A stretch of DNA of 64,000 nucleotides from Serripes groenlandicus. Its lineage: Eukaryota > Mollusca > Bivalvia > Cardiida > Cardiidae. A program made the position numbers and the translations under genes. Of the stretch, positions 1 through 10,859 are shown in pieces. Positions within the stretch are counted from its first letter, which is position 1, and the number at the start of each line of letters is the position of its first letter. The stretch is taken from positions 115,075,831-115,139,830 of the forward strand of contig JASEVX010000003.1 in the NCBI GenBank assembly GCA_031761405.1, read 5' to 3'. The notes under the pieces were generated by a model that was not told the DNA's origin, did not search any database, and worked only from the letters and a program-made list of their open reading frames with translations.

Positions 1-292
1 CTTGATTACGTTTTACTTATTCATTATTCAAAGGTGATACTATCATTTATATATTCAATATGCTTAAGTGATCGTATGAATCAATTGATATGCTACAGAA
101 AATGACAAATTGAGTCTAAAATTAAAGAGAGAAAAAAGGAACGCAATGAAAGATGCATAGAGCTTCAATAAATTTGAATAAGTTCCATGGTTTTATACCA
201 TAAATACCAAACAAAACCCTATAAATTTACCAGAAAAGTCTGAACATGAATGGCCGTAAAGTACTTGGGCTAATCAGGCATACCATCGACCA

Positions 293-411
293 TTAACCCT
301 TTCCTACATGCAGACGCATTCTGATGCACCTACAGCAGTATGGAAACATTGTTGCAAATGGAGGAATTGCAAATATTGGGCAATTTCTCCTTTTTCTACA
401 ATATTTTCAGG
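293..411 (+). mobile_element. Family A MITE, 5' part only
   Basis: It begins with a TTAACCCTTTCC end, then a GACGC end motif and one arm of the core hairpin (GAAACATTGTTGCAAATGG). The pairing arm is present but decayed, and the 3' terminus is missing. This is a diverged, truncated copy. Confidence 0.6.
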
Positions 412-733
412 GATCGTGCTTATTCTCAAACTGTTTTGAATATTCCCCCCTAAATGTGTATGGAAGGGGGGATTTTAACATATGAATGTGAAGACAAAGA
501 AGGAAAATTATTTAAATTTTCCGATAAATAGCACCCCTTGTTTTCGAATGCTAGAATAGACAAGTTGTATTTTTAGCTCTGTTCAATACATATCCTATCA
601 TGTATGAGTTTCCAAGTTATACCTAGATATTTTCGTTTACAGGGTTTATTGTTATGTGGGAAAAGGTGGACCGTTTACTTCATCTATTTTCCGAGGTGAC
701 TGCGTTGAACACGTCAAAGGAAAACATTATAAT
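412..733. other. Unassigned AT-rich stretch
   Basis: No open frame, repeat or motif that I recognise; short A/T runs only. Confidence 0.5.
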
Positions 734-936
734 TTAACCCTTTCCCTCGTATAGACGCAATTTGACGCATCTGCAGCAGACGACTTTTGAAAACATCGTG
801 ACAAAAAGAGAAATTGCTCAAAACGAGCAATTTCATCTTTTGTCACAATGTTTTCAATTCTTTTCAGTAATTATCCCTACAATTATAGACATTTTTCAAA
901 GTCGTCTGCTGTTGCTGTATGTGTGAAGGGGTTAAC
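734..936 (+). mobile_element. Family A MITE (TTAA, piggyBac-like), full length
   Basis: This copy shows the family layout. The element lies between TTAA sites. Its 5' terminus is TTAACCCTTTCCC followed by GACGC..TCTGCAGCAGACG. The centre is a hairpin (GAAATTGCTC, AAAAC loop, GAGCAATTTC, flanked by AAAACAT and ATGTTTTC arms). The 3' terminus is TCAAAGTCGTCTGCTG followed by GGGTTAA. No coding capacity is present, so it must have moved using proteins encoded elsewhere. The TTAA ends and CCC termini are those of piggyBac-type elements. Family membership is seen directly; the superfamily is inference. Confidence 0.75.
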
Positions 937-939
937 TGT

Positions 940-1322
940 AGAGTTGAAAACATTATTGGTAAAGGTGAATTGTCTAATTTCGAACAAGTTGTTATTTATT
1001 TCCCCCCGCCTAGACGTGTAATCAATTTGTATAAGTTATTACGTTTACCAAATTCGCCAACGCAGAATTTCTACAAAATTCACGTAAATCTGTTTACCCC
1101 GTTTCGTGCCTCAGCAGCAGGCAATTACACAATGTTTTCAATTTTATATCTAAATTATACCGTCAATTTTCGAAAATGTGACATTTTCCCCCACAAGCGT
1201 TTTTAAACAGACGACTTATAAACATCTAGATATAGATCTGGTAATGTCTTATGGTACTATTTTAAGGACAGCAGACGAAAATAATAAGATATAACGGAGA
1301 GATTATTTTAATCATACCATTG
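940..1322 (+). repeat. Diverged direct duplication, copy 1 (family H)
   Basis: Blocks here recur in the same order at about 1545-2190: a CTAAATTATAC block (about 1150 and 1760), an AAACAGACGACT or AAATAGACGACT block (about 1210 and 1815), and a GGACAGCAGACGAAAATAAT block (about 1267 and 2118). Divergence is high. The same CAGCAGACGAAAATA block also occurs just before the 63-bp array (about 10012). Confidence 0.45.
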
Positions 1323-1538
1323 TTAACCCTTTCCCTCATACAACTAATTTGCAGCAGACGACTTTGAACGTATTTTGTCAAAAAATGGAAAATCTCTATA
1401 ATTGAATGGATAAGTGGAAAACATTGTGGCCAAAGGTGAAATTGCTCATCATGAGCAATTTCACCTTTGGCCACAATGTTTTCAAAAGTCCTCTGCTGCT
1501 ATTGCGTTGAAATGCGTCTGCAGGTGGGAAAGGGTTAA
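1323..1538 (-). mobile_element. Family A MITE with perfect 33-bp core hairpin
   Basis: Bounded by TTAA at both ends. The core arms 1417-1449 and 1451-1483 are perfectly complementary over 33 bp with a single-base loop. Both arms carry the variant GGCCAAAGGTGAAATT / AATTTCACCTTTGGCC instead of the usual GGCAAAAGGAGAAATT, so the substitutions are matched across the stem. Orientation is taken from the CTGCAGCAGACGACTTTG-type end lying at the left. Confidence 0.8.
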
Positions 1539-1544
1539 CGCTAA

Positions 1545-2190
1545 CCTTCCGTGTCCCACGTGTAGACGTGTTTGGGCGCACCTGCGACTGACGACTTTCG
1601 AATACATTGTGGCATATAGAGAAATCATTTGAAATTCTACCAAAAAAAATACCCTAAATCTGTCTAACGTTGACTCCAGAAGCAGACGAACTCAGGAGGC
1701 AATTAAACAAATCGGAGAGAGGGAAAATATACACTTTTTAAATGATTCTTTCAATTTCCTATCTAAATTATACGTTTAATTTTCGAAATGTAATTTTTTC
1801 GCATAGGCTTTCGAAATAGACGACTCTTTAGACCTTTCCTATAAAGAGACGCTTTCTGACGCCTCTGCAGTAGAAGACTTGCGAAAACATTGTGTTAAAA
1901 GGAGTAAATTGCTCAAAACGAGCAATTTCTCCTTTTGCCACAAAGTTTTCTACTTTTTTTCAGTAATCATACCATCATTTATAGAAATTTTCTATTGTGT
2001 TGCTTAAACAATTTCAAAGTCATCTGCTGCAGATTAGTTGTATGCGGGAAAGGGTTAAACAGCGCACATATAAAAATAGATTGTTTTCTTTTTTCAACGA
2101 AATAATGTCACTATTTTACGGACAGCAGACGAAAATAATTGTTAAGATACGACAGAGATGTAATTTTGCAATACTATTATTATCGCAATC
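1545..2190 (+). repeat. Diverged direct duplication, copy 2 (family H), interrupted by a MITE
   Basis: Second copy of the blocks at 940-1322. A family A element (1829-2058) sits inside it, which makes this copy longer. Confidence 0.4.
1829..2058 (+). mobile_element. Family A MITE
   Basis: GACGCTTTCTGACGCCTCTG end, core hairpin with GCTCAAAACGAGC, and a closing CTGCTGCAGATT..GGGAAAGGGTTAA. The 5' TTAA has decayed (TTTAGACC). Confidence 0.75.
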
Positions 2191-2193
2191 ATG

Positions 2194-2360
2194 CTTAGCC
2201 CCTTTCCTACTTGTAGACGCATTTTAGTTCACAAATCTCATTGTATCTCGATGTTTTTAACTCAATAAGCATACTTTCATTCTTTTAAAAAAATACATAT
2301 TTGTACTTTAATGTTTTCTACGTCTTCTGCTGCAATTTTGTTGCATATTGGAAAGGGTAA
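2194..2360 (+). mobile_element. Family A MITE, decayed
   Basis: The ends CCCCTTTCCTACTTGTAGACGC and GTCTTCTGCTGCAA..GGAAAGGGTAA are readable; the core hairpin is lost. Confidence 0.5.
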
Positions 2361-2456
2361 AAGTTTCATTTTTTCTAAACAAACTGTTAAATTTATACGA
2401 CACTTTCAAAATCATCTGAAACATCTGAGGGAAATGATACATATACAAATGTAATG

Positions 2457-2521
2457 TAAACCATTTACCACATGCAGACAAGTTTTGACAGGCGCATCTG
2501 CAGCGAACAAATTTAACGAAA
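2457..2521 (+). mobile_element. Family A MITE, terminal fragment
   Basis: Only the CCATTTACCACATGCAGACA..TCTGCAGCGAAC end remains. Confidence 0.4.
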
Positions 2522-2608
2522 AAAACCGTCGTGTTGCACCCTAAACTCAAACTGGTTTCACTCGTAATATGGGACCCAATAACCTGATGCGGTGCCTCTC
2601 TTGTGTGA

Positions 2609-2650
2609 ATATATATATATATATATATATAATCAAAGCGCTGAAAGCGC
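2609..2650. repeat. (TA)n microsatellite with AATCAAAGCGC motif
   Basis: About ten TA units are followed by AATCAAAGCGCTGAAAGCGC. A similar AATCAAAGCGC(C/T) motif occurs at 5792 and, on the other strand, near 60050. Confidence 0.6.
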
Positions 2651-2659
2651 TAATGGTAT

Positions 2660-3110
2660 AGGGGCATATGTAGGTTGAAAATATATGGCATAGATAATAT
2701 GGACAAACATTGTTGAAACAATAAACAATGACCTTTAAAACAAACCAAACCAAAAATGTGTGAAGCAACACATACTGCCTGCCAATAACATATACCTTAT
2801 TTATCAAAGTTTGACCCTTTTCTTGTATAAAGAAAATAAATCAGGAAGGACAACAGATTGACAAAAAAACGAGCAGCGACCCTTAATTAAAATATTTCCA
2901 GTTCAGAAATCACTAAAGATCCACAATGTATATTGTAATCATGCTGATAAATGAAAGACAATTAAAAGCATGCTAGAGTTATGTTTCTTTTTGCACTGCA
3001 CATCTGTAGCTCTGAGTTCCCTATACACCAAGTCTTAAATTGGTATATTGGACATCTATTGAGACAATAACCGAAGAAATGAAAAAATGAGTTTACACCT
3101 AAAAAAAAAA
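2660..3110. other. Unassigned AT-rich stretch
   Basis: No supported gene or repeat. Short open frames here have no recognisable composition. Confidence 0.4.
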
Positions 3111-3114
3111 AGAT

Positions 3115-3330
3115 CAAAATATTGTATCGATCTCCGAATCCCAATGTATACGTGTGACAACTTTGAAATGGATACGCGAAACAGAAACAACGTTTTGACC
3201 CATTAATGCAAACCGTAACGGACAGTCGGACGGATGGATGAACACAAAGACGGACAGACAGTCACAAAGTACACAGCTTGGGGAAGCACTCATTAACGAA
3301 CAAGGGCATTTCACAGAACACATGTGTTGC
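3115..3330 (-). repeat. Diverged interspersed repeat with GGACAGTCGGACGGATGG motif
   Basis: The wording (CGTAACGGACAGTCGGACGG, then ACGGACAGACAGTC) resembles the interspersed repeats at 32983-33213 and 61066-61260, which also carry a run of GAC/GTC units next to a conserved roughly 100 bp stretch. Strongly diverged. Confidence 0.35.
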
Positions 3331-3475
3331 ATGTGAAAGTCATATAATAAGTGCGAACATGGAAAGACAAAAATATACACACTCGAAATGCAGCATGCTA
3401 AAGTTATGGTAATGGTGCACTGCAAATCTGTAGGTCATAAGTTACTTACAATTGCCAGATATAATGATTTGCATG

Positions 3476-3570
3476 AAACTGTGTCCCACATATAAACGCT
3501 TTCTGCAGCAGACTTTTTTTAAATCATTGTGGCAAAGGTATTTGTTGTATGCGGGAAAGACGTAACCTAT
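3476..3570 (+). mobile_element. Family A MITE, short internally deleted copy
   Basis: CCCACATATAAACGCTTTCTGCAGCAGAC end, then half of the hairpin (ATTGTGGCAAAGG), then GTTGTATGCGGGAAAGACG. The middle is missing. Confidence 0.5.
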
Positions 3571-3921
3571 AAGTATGCAACTTTTGTACATAGACTTACT
3601 TCTGGCAGTCGGATATGGTAAGGTTAAATATTTCTAAATCATTGTAGTAAATAACACAATCAAGTAATTGGTTATCAACAACCGATCTGCCAAAATAGTC
3701 CGAGGTACCATGTCATAGAACGCATTACACATTACACTAGCAAACCATTGAGATATATTTTTAAAAGCCTGTTATTTTCTTCATATTATATAATTCAACT
3801 GCGTTGGACCATTTGGTATTTCATTGAAAATACAAGCCATGAAGCCCCATTAAGGCATAGACTCACGAGCGTCTTCACTGTCTGTCTAACGTTTAGAGAC
3901 GTAAATGTACACTCTGATGAG

Positions 3922-4112
3922 ACCTCCTCGGTGCTGAAGTGGTAGAGCGTTCGCCTCGGGTACAGGTGGTCGTGTGTTCTTTCACCGACCTTGTGATACC
4001 AAATACGTATTACGACTGACTCGCTGGTGTCAAGATAAAGGGACCGGTAGTTCTGGTAAATGACCGAAACATTGTTGACAGCGGCGTTAATCACCATACC
4101 AACACAAACAAA
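3922..4112 (+). mobile_element. tRNA-derived SINE
   Basis: An A-box-like stretch (AGTGGTAGAGCGTTCG) is followed about 30 bp later by a decayed B-box (GTGTGTTCTTTCAC). Then comes the body TACGACTGACTCGCTGGTGT and the tail GACCGAAACATTGTTGACAG..GGCGTTAA, which matches the tail of other SINEs in this window. A functional tRNA is unlikely because the B-box is broken. Confidence 0.6.
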
Positions 4113-4296
4113 ACTTCTGACGAAAAGCACTACAATAATTACCTCCCTTGGTCGGGAAATTTGATAAGCAAAATTGATATGCATTAATTAAACAAAATGT
4201 AGCACTATTGAAACACAAAAGAATTTGAGTTTGACGACCATATCTCGTTGAAGATTTGTTCTATGGAACGCCACAGCTGTCTTATGTTGTGATATG

Positions 4297-4360
4297 TCAT
4301 GTTATTATGTCCAGTAAACATGTTATTATGTCCAGTAAACATGTTATTATGTCAAGTTGA
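4297..4360 (+). repeat. 21-bp tandem repeat, 3 copies
   Basis: CATGTTATTATGTCCAGTAAA occurs twice in tandem followed by a partial third copy. Confidence 0.8.
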
Positions 4361-4719
4361 TGTTGCATTATCTCTATTAGACGTCTTGTTCATTAAGCAT
4401 GTCATCTTGTTAGTGTTTCATGTTGTGATGTCGAATTATCGTGGTGTTGTTGAAAAAAGGCGCGAAACTCCGCGCGCACTGGCCAATGCGACGGAAATGG
4501 CGGAACTATATAGATTGCAGTGTTACAGAAGACTTTAAAACATACAGCCAAAAATATGGAAGATGATAAATTGATTTCTCTTTTTGCAACAATGTTTTTA
4601 AAAGACTTCTGCCGATTGGTCGAAATGCATTAGATTGTTAAGAAGGTTTTAAATTAAAAAGCTATGAGTAAGAGTATACCCCACGTAATGAACAATTACT
4701 AGAGCTACTTTTGCCAAAT

Positions 4720-4780
4720 ATGTTTAAACATCGTCTGCTGCAGATTCGTCAAAATACACCAGCATGTGAGAAAGGACTAG
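4720..4780 (-). mobile_element. Family A MITE, 3' tip
   Basis: CATCGTCTGCTGCAGATTCG followed by GTGAGAAAGGAC. The rest is lost; weak fragments of the core lie upstream at about 4560-4620. Confidence 0.4.
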
Positions 4781-4802
4781 GTATTGATCTTACATTGACA
4801 CT

Positions 4803-4998
4803 TTAAACATTTCCCACATAAGTCAAAGCAAATATATATGGAAAATGTCTATAAATTAAAGTTTAATATTTGAATAGAGTTAAAAAGATTGTGGCAACAT
4901 TATAAGCACTTTCTCCACTTGCCCCCAATGTTTTCAAAAGTCAACTGCTGCAGGGAGATCAAAATACGTCTGTCTTTATAAGGCAAAGGGTTAAAATT
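4803..4998 (-). mobile_element. Family A MITE, decayed
   Basis: TTAAACATTTCCCACAT start, AATGTTTTCAAAAGTC arm, CTGCTGCAGGGAG and a final AAAGGGTTAAA. Confidence 0.5.
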
Positions 4999-5085
4999 GA
5001 ATGCATACTATTTTGATTAAGTCACTGCTCCTATATGCATGTTCATCTCCACAAAAAAGGTTGTCTGCTGCAGAACGTGTTAGAT

Positions 5086-5285
5086 NNNNNNNNNNNNNNN
5101 NNNNNNNNNNNNNNNNNNNNNNNNNNNNNNNNNNNNNNNNNNNNNNNNNNNNNNNNNNNNNNNNNNNNNNNNNNNNNNNNNNNNNNNNNNNNNNNNNNNN
5201 NNNNNNNNNNNNNNNNNNNNNNNNNNNNNNNNNNNNNNNNNNNNNNNNNNNNNNNNNNNNNNNNNNNNNNNNNNNNNNNNNNNNN
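5086..5285. other. Assembly gap (200 N)
   Basis: Exactly 200 undetermined bases lie between two family A fragments. The round number suggests a placeholder rather than a measured length. Confidence 0.98.
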
Positions 5286-5450
5286 AAAACATACTGACAA
5301 AAGAAGAAATTGCTCAAAAAATTCTCCTTTTGCCACAATGTTTTCCACTTTAAGTCATAGGTGATCCATTCAATTATAGAGATTTTCCATTTTTTGACAA
5401 AACATGTTCAAAGTCGTCTGCTGCAGAATTGTCGTATATAATTCTGGCAG
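5286..5450 (+). mobile_element. Family A MITE interrupted by the gap
   Basis: Core and 3' half are intact (AAACATACTGACAAAAGAAG, GTCGTCTGCTGCAGAATTGT). The left end probably lies inside the N run; GTCTGCTGCAGAACG at 5063 may belong to a neighbouring copy. Confidence 0.65.
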
Positions 5451-5534
5451 CATTTTTAACGTAAAACAGAAACGAGTATTTCACCCGATGATTTTAATTC
5501 ATATTTTTGAGATTTATTTTCTAATATAGAATGC

Positions 5535-5790
5535 AACCCTTTAGACGACGTCGAAGAATTTAATGACTCTCACGATTTCAGCAATGCTGACGCGGATTTC
5601 ACAGAGTTGGATAATTTGAACTCTATACAAGAAGTTGAGAAAGCAATTAAGTCACTAAATAAGAATAAAGCTGCATCGCATGATTTACGAGTACTTCATC
5701 TTCACATTTAACAGATATATTCAATACTATTTTAGACACTGGTATTTTCACAAAAAGCTGGTCGAAGGGTTTAATCGTTCCCCTATATAA
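5535..5790 (+). pseudogene. LINE reverse transcriptase fragment, upstream half
   Basis: Translation gives pieces of the region before the RT core: an EVEKAIKSLNKNKA-like segment, then after a frameshift DIFNTILDTGIF..KSWSKGLIVPLY, the classic stretch ahead of the NYRGI motif in non-LTR retrotransposons. Homology stops at LIVPLY (about 5790) and resumes with KKGD at about 7574, so a 1.8 kb sequence has split the element. Several frameshifts and stops make it dead. Clade not resolved; the layout fits CR1/L2/Jockey-type LINEs. Confidence 0.65.
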
Positions 5791-6031
5791 TCAAAGCGCC
5801 AATGGCACTGTAGTGGCGATCGTATTCATATATTGCAACAACTACAAAGCGTTTATAATATTTATAAAAACCTTTCAGAATTTCCAGATTTGATAAAATT
5901 CCAGCTTCCCGTTTTTAGGTCGGTATAGCTAGATACCGAAAACAACTTTTAATATGACTCATAAAGGTCTCACCGGGTGTTCTACACACCGGCTATTGTT
6001 TGTTGATAGAGTTGGAACATTGTGAGAATAT

Positions 6032-6553
6032 GTATGAGTTGAAAACATTGTGATAAAATGTGAAATTTCTCATTTTATCACAATGTAAGATATAGCATTT
6101 GTATGACTTGAAAACATTGTGAGAAAATGTGAAATTTCTCATTTTATCACAATGTAAGATATAGCATTTGTATGAGTAGAAAACATTGTGAGAAAATGAG
6201 AAATTTCTCATTTTATCACAATGTAAGATAGAACAGTTGTAAGAGTTGAAAACATTGTGAGAAAATGATGATAGAATAGTGAAGAGTTGAAAACATTGTG
6301 AGAAAATGATGACAGAATAGTGAAGAGTTGAAAACAGTGTGAGAAAATGATGATATAATAGTGAAGAGTTGAAAACATTGTGAGAAGAACAGTTGTAAGA
6401 GTTGAAAACATTGTGAGAAAATGATGATAGAATAGTGAAGAGTTGAAAACATTGTGAGAAAATAATGATAGAATAGTGAAGAGTTGAAAACATTGTGAGA
6501 AAATGATCGCTGATAGAACACTGTAAGAGTTGAAAACGTTGTGAGAAAATGTC
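6032..6553. repeat. Minisatellite derived from a MITE core hairpin (69-bp and 41-bp units)
   Basis: Three palindromic units of about 69 bp (TTGAAAACATTGTGATAAAA..TCATTTTATCACAATG) are followed by about seven shorter units of about 41 bp (GAGTTGAAAACATTGTGAGA then AAATGATGATAGAATAGTG). The GTTGAAAACATTGTG start is the family A core arm, so the array seems to have grown from a MITE hairpin. The long open frames across it are repeat-driven. Confidence 0.85.
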
Positions 6554-6639
6554 ATTTTCGTAGGACAATATCTTTTCTAAAAAAATTGTTAATCTACAAT
6601 CATTTGTTCCTAATTCAAAAATTATGAAGACATACAACT

Positions 6640-6995
6640 ATAAAAAGTTGTTTTCGTAACAACCAAAATATGGTAATATGGGATTAAAAGTCGTAAGCAA
6701 AGTTGTTTTCGCGGCAGCCGAGTTGTTTTCGTGAGCCGATTTTATTTATTTATTTGCGTTTTAGCCTACGCCACTCACTAATTTTTCTATTTCGCGTAAT
6801 TAGTACAAAAAAAAACTATTACATACTTTTAAAATTCATCGTTATATGTTTGTGCACATGCTTTTAAGTAAATAATTAGAAAACTTATGAATACATGTGA
6901 TTTATTGTCAAATAAAACGTTGTTTTTGTGACAGTCATGTTGTTTTCGTGAGCCGACTTTATTTATTTATTTGCGTTTTAGCCTATGCCACTCTA
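6640..6995 (+). repeat. Direct duplication, about 200 bp apart
   Basis: TTGTTTTCGTGAGCCGA followed by TTTATTTATTTATTTGCG and TTTTAGCCTA(C/T)GCCACTC occurs at about 6722 and again at about 6940. Confidence 0.75.
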
Positions 6996-7573
6996 TAATG
7001 TTGCAATGTTATTGAAAACGGGACCAGGTACGAAATAAGCACTTTTTACGGACCATAATTGTTAAACTCGTAGGTATTTTCAGAAATTACAAAAGAAGTT
7101 AATTGGCCGTTTTATTTTGGCGATGTGCTTTCAGAGTACAACCAATTCCTGTAAACACGGTAATATTTTACCCTCAGGCCGAATCAGGTTAAAGGTCAAA
7201 AGGTTACGGTTGACTACAGTAAAAAATAGAACGAGGCACAGCTCTGCATACCGTACCCAAGACGCGCGATGATATTTATTATCTGCCCAAACATGAAGAA
7301 AGCTAATATGTAAATAGTTTAACTCTATTTAGATATTTTCTCGGTAAATCTCAAATATTAGTACCAATCCGGTATCAAAGTAGCACTAACATTATCATTA
7401 TTAATCGTGTGCCTGCATCATTGATGGAACTATATATATATATGGCGGTTTAACGGAAGTGAGTAAATTGCCTTTGCAGAAATATCCAACCGACTGTTCA
7501 AAACCGACTATATAAGGTTTTTTTCGTTGTTGTTGTTTTGGTAGCACTGTGGCGATTGTCAACCAATCGCCAC

Positions 7574-9210
7574 AAAAAGGGAGATGTACTTTCGGTAGAC
7601 AATTACCGGGGCATAACTTTCACAAGCTGTATGAGCAAACTATTCACCAGTATCCTTACTACACATTTTTCAGAATGATGCGAATCACACCACGTATTAT
7701 CAGATGCGCAGTTCGCAGTTTAGAAAAGGCAAATCTACAACCGATGCGGTTTTCATCTTAAAATGTATTATTGACAGAATTTTAGACACCAAGCAAAAAC
7801 TGTATTGTACTTATAGACCTAAAAAAGGCCTTGGATTCAGTTTATCGAAACGCTCTTTGGTCAAAATTATACAAAATTGGGAATAAAGGGAAAAATGTTA
7901 AGGGTTATTCGTTCAATGTATGCAAATGTTAAGGCTGCTATCAAATTCAAAGATCGCAGACTGTCTATTTTGATATCATGGTAACAAGGCGAGGTTACGT
8001 CTTCAATACTTTTCTCTCTTTTCATAGAAGACTTGGAACTATTTTTGCAAGACAGAAACAATTGCGGACTCACGCTAGACGATATTACCCTAATTTTGCT
8101 GCTTTTCGCTGACGATATGGTTCTTTTAAGTTATAACCCACAGGATCTTCAACTTTCTTTGGACAGCCTTAGTATATATTGCCAAACGTGGAGCCTATCG
8201 GTTAATACTGAGAAAACTAAACTAATTGTCTTTCGATTTCAATTACTTAGGCGTTGTTTTTAATTATAACGGTTCCTTTATTTTGAAACAACAGTATATT
8301 TCTGGCAAAGCTCTTAAAGCCATGAACGTTCTTAATATACATCTTCGGAAATTCGAGTTAACTCCAAAGGAAGCACTGCAACTCTTCGATACATTTATTG
8401 GTTCAATATTGAACTACGGATGTCAGATTTGGGGTGTTACAAAATCAAAATCCCTCGAAAGAATCCATTTAAAATTCCTAAAAAATATTCTCGGGGTCAA
8501 ATTGTCATCAAGTAACGCAGGTGTTTATGGCGAGCTAGGCAGGTATCCGCTTTTTATCAGCAGATACGTTGCTATCACTAAATATTGGTTTAAACTACTG
8601 GCAAGTGACAATATCATACTAAGAAATGTGTACAATAAATTATTAAAAGATTGCAATAGTGGGTGTAAATAATTGGCTTTCCAATGTCAAAACTATTTTA
8701 TGTAATACTGGATTATGATATGTGTGGGAAAATCCATGAAGTGTTGACCACAAACAATTTCCAAAAGTATTCAAACAGCGACTTACTGATAACTACATAC
8801 AAACTTGGTCAACAGACATAGAAGCAAATAGAATACTGACCCTCTATAAAGCTGTCAAAACTATATACATAATAAAACACTTAGGACATACATGTCAAAC
8901 ATACGTTTATCGTCACACACTTTAAGAATTGAAACTGACAGATATGGTCAAAATCGCATCGATAGACACTAAAGAAAATGTAACATATGTAACACTGAAG
9001 AGATCGAAGACGAATATCATTTCATTTTAGTTTGTAAACAATACTCAGACATTATAATTAAATACATAAAAAAATACTATTATAATAATCCAAGTATGTT
9101 TATATTATCTAAATTACTCGATTCAAAAAATAAAAATAAAATATTAAACTTATGCTATGATATGAAGGAAGCCTTCTCACAGAGATTTTTTTTTTTTTTA
9201 ATACTATAGA
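7574..9210 (+). pseudogene. LINE reverse transcriptase pseudogene, downstream half
   Basis: Going 5' to 3' across shifting frames I read KKGD..DNYRGITF (RT motif), a degraded core, FADDMVLLSY (the YADD-type catalytic motif, about 8106), the thumb region with GYLG-like NYLGVVF, the conserved YGELGRYPLF segment (about 8527), and a C-terminal zinc-knuckle-like CNICNTEEIEDEYHF..C (about 8987-9045). Frameshifts occur at about 7700, 7900 and 8250, and stops at about 7982, 8671 and 8970. It is the continuation of 5535-5790. The related LINE at 57.7 kb shares the YGELGR block and the EYHF zinc motif. No 3' tail was found. Confidence 0.75.
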
Positions 9211-9950
9211 AAACGAAAATGTTTAACGATTATAGAAAAATCCTTGCGCATAAATGTCACATGTCACATTTTGAAAAATACATGTTTTCAAAATACAATA
9301 ATTTGTGTGTAAAGTACATGTAAAACATCATTCGTATATCAAGGTTGCAATATGTGATACATTTGGGTGGATATTTGTACTACAATTGTTGTGCCAATCA
9401 TGCGATTAAGTACAAATATACACCCAAACCACTGATGAGATTACACTGTATTATGTAGACATTATTTGAAGTATAACTAATTTTTTATATGAAATGGTAT
9501 CTTGCAACATTTAATGTCTACCTCTTGCTATACGCTATATACACCAAAAGTCGTCTGTAAAGCATTGTCGCTCCTTACAATGAAAGCCCAAATATCTACT
9601 ACCATGCAATTATAAACAAACAAAAATTTCAGCTAGTGCGTGTGTGTGCAAAGCGACCAATATATCCTTTTATAATGGTAACAGCTTGCACATACAAGCG
9701 CTTGCTTATGTTAGCAAACCAGCCTATTCAGATAAACAGAGAAATAGATATTTGGTTGCTATCCTCTTTTATCAGATTAATATTTATATTATAACTATAA
9801 AATATCTATCTATCTATCTATGATATTTGAGTAAAACTTTTCGTAAAAGTGTGTAACTTTCACATTGGGGAATGTGGCAATAAATTCAAATAAATTTGAA
9901 TAACGTTATAACGAAACGTTTTCCTATAACGTATCTATACAGATTCATCA
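9211..9950. other. Unassigned AT-rich stretch with (ATCT)n
   Basis: Holds a short (ATCT)n run at about 9808 and a small hairpin-like pair around 9358-9428 (TGTGATACATTTGGGTGGAT.. against ..ACACCCAAACCAC). No gene seen. Confidence 0.4.
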
Positions 9951-10047
9951 ATGCAGATACGAGACCGTCTTCAAAATGACGTCACTACTTTTAAGGATAG
10001 CAGCTTGATAACAGCAGACGAAAATACCATCACTCAGACACATGCCG
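9951..10047 (+). repeat. Left flank of the 63-bp array, related to family H
   Basis: GTCACTACTTTTAAGGATAG and ACAGCAGACGAAAATACC match the blocks at about 1258 and 2105. There they lie directly before a family A end (TTAACCC or TTAGCCC). Here they lie directly before the first 63-bp unit. Confidence 0.5.
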
Positions 10048-10859
10048 TTGTTAATGTTAACTGTGTTGTATTCGCCCTTTCCCTCGTACAGTCGGCTATT
10101 GACACACCAGTTGTTAATGTTAACTGTGTTGTATTCGTCCTTTCCCTCGTACAGTCGACTATTGACACACCAGTTGTTAATGTTCACTGTGTTGTATTCG
10201 TCCTTTCCCTCGTACAGTCGACTATTGACACACCAGTTGTTAATGTTAACTGTGTTGTATTCGCCCTTTCCCTCGTACAGTCGACTATTGACACACCAGT
10301 TGTTAATGTTAACTGTGTTGTATTCGCCCTTTCCCTCGTACAGTCGACTATTGACACACCAGTTGTTAATGTTAACTGTGTTGTATTCGCCCTTTCCCTC
10401 GTACAGTCGACTATTGACACACCAGTTGTTAATGTTAACTGTGTTGTATTCGCCCTTTCCCTCGTACAGTCGGCTATTGACACACCAGTTGTTAATGTTA
10501 ACTGTGTTGTATTCGCCCTTTCCCTCGTACAGTCGGCTATTGACACACCAGTTGTTAATGTTAACTGTGTTGTATTCGCCCTTTCCCTCGTACAGTCGAC
10601 TATTGACACACCAGTTGTTAATGTTAACTGTGTTGTATTCGCCCTTTCCCTCGTACAGTCGGCTATTGACACACCTGTTGTTAATGTTAACTGTGTTGTA
10701 TTCGCCCTTTCCCTCGTACAGTCGGCTATTGACACGCCAGTTGTTAATGTTAACTGTGTTGTATTCGTCCTTTCCCTCGTACAGTCGACTATTGACACAC
10801 CAGTTGTTAATGTTAACTGTGTTGTATTCGCCCTTTCCCTCGTACAGTCGACTATTGAC

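Larger units (their letters stand above)
5791..7573. mobile_element. Insert splitting a LINE, element type unresolved
   Basis: The LINE reading stops at about 5790 and continues at about 7574. The insert starts AATCAAAGCGCCAATGGCAC, and both ends carry a similar short stretch (GCACTGTAGTGGCGAT at 5804; GCACTGTGGCGATTG at 7544). It contains the 69/41-bp array and a duplicated TTGTTTTCGTGAGCCGA block. No transposase frame is visible. Confidence 0.4.

Noticed and set aside
5001..5364. Open frames crossing the N run
   Set aside because: They consist mostly of undetermined bases.
5993..6637. Minus-strand open frame of 214 codons (FSHNVFNS repeat)
   Set aside because: Produced by the MITE-core minisatellite.
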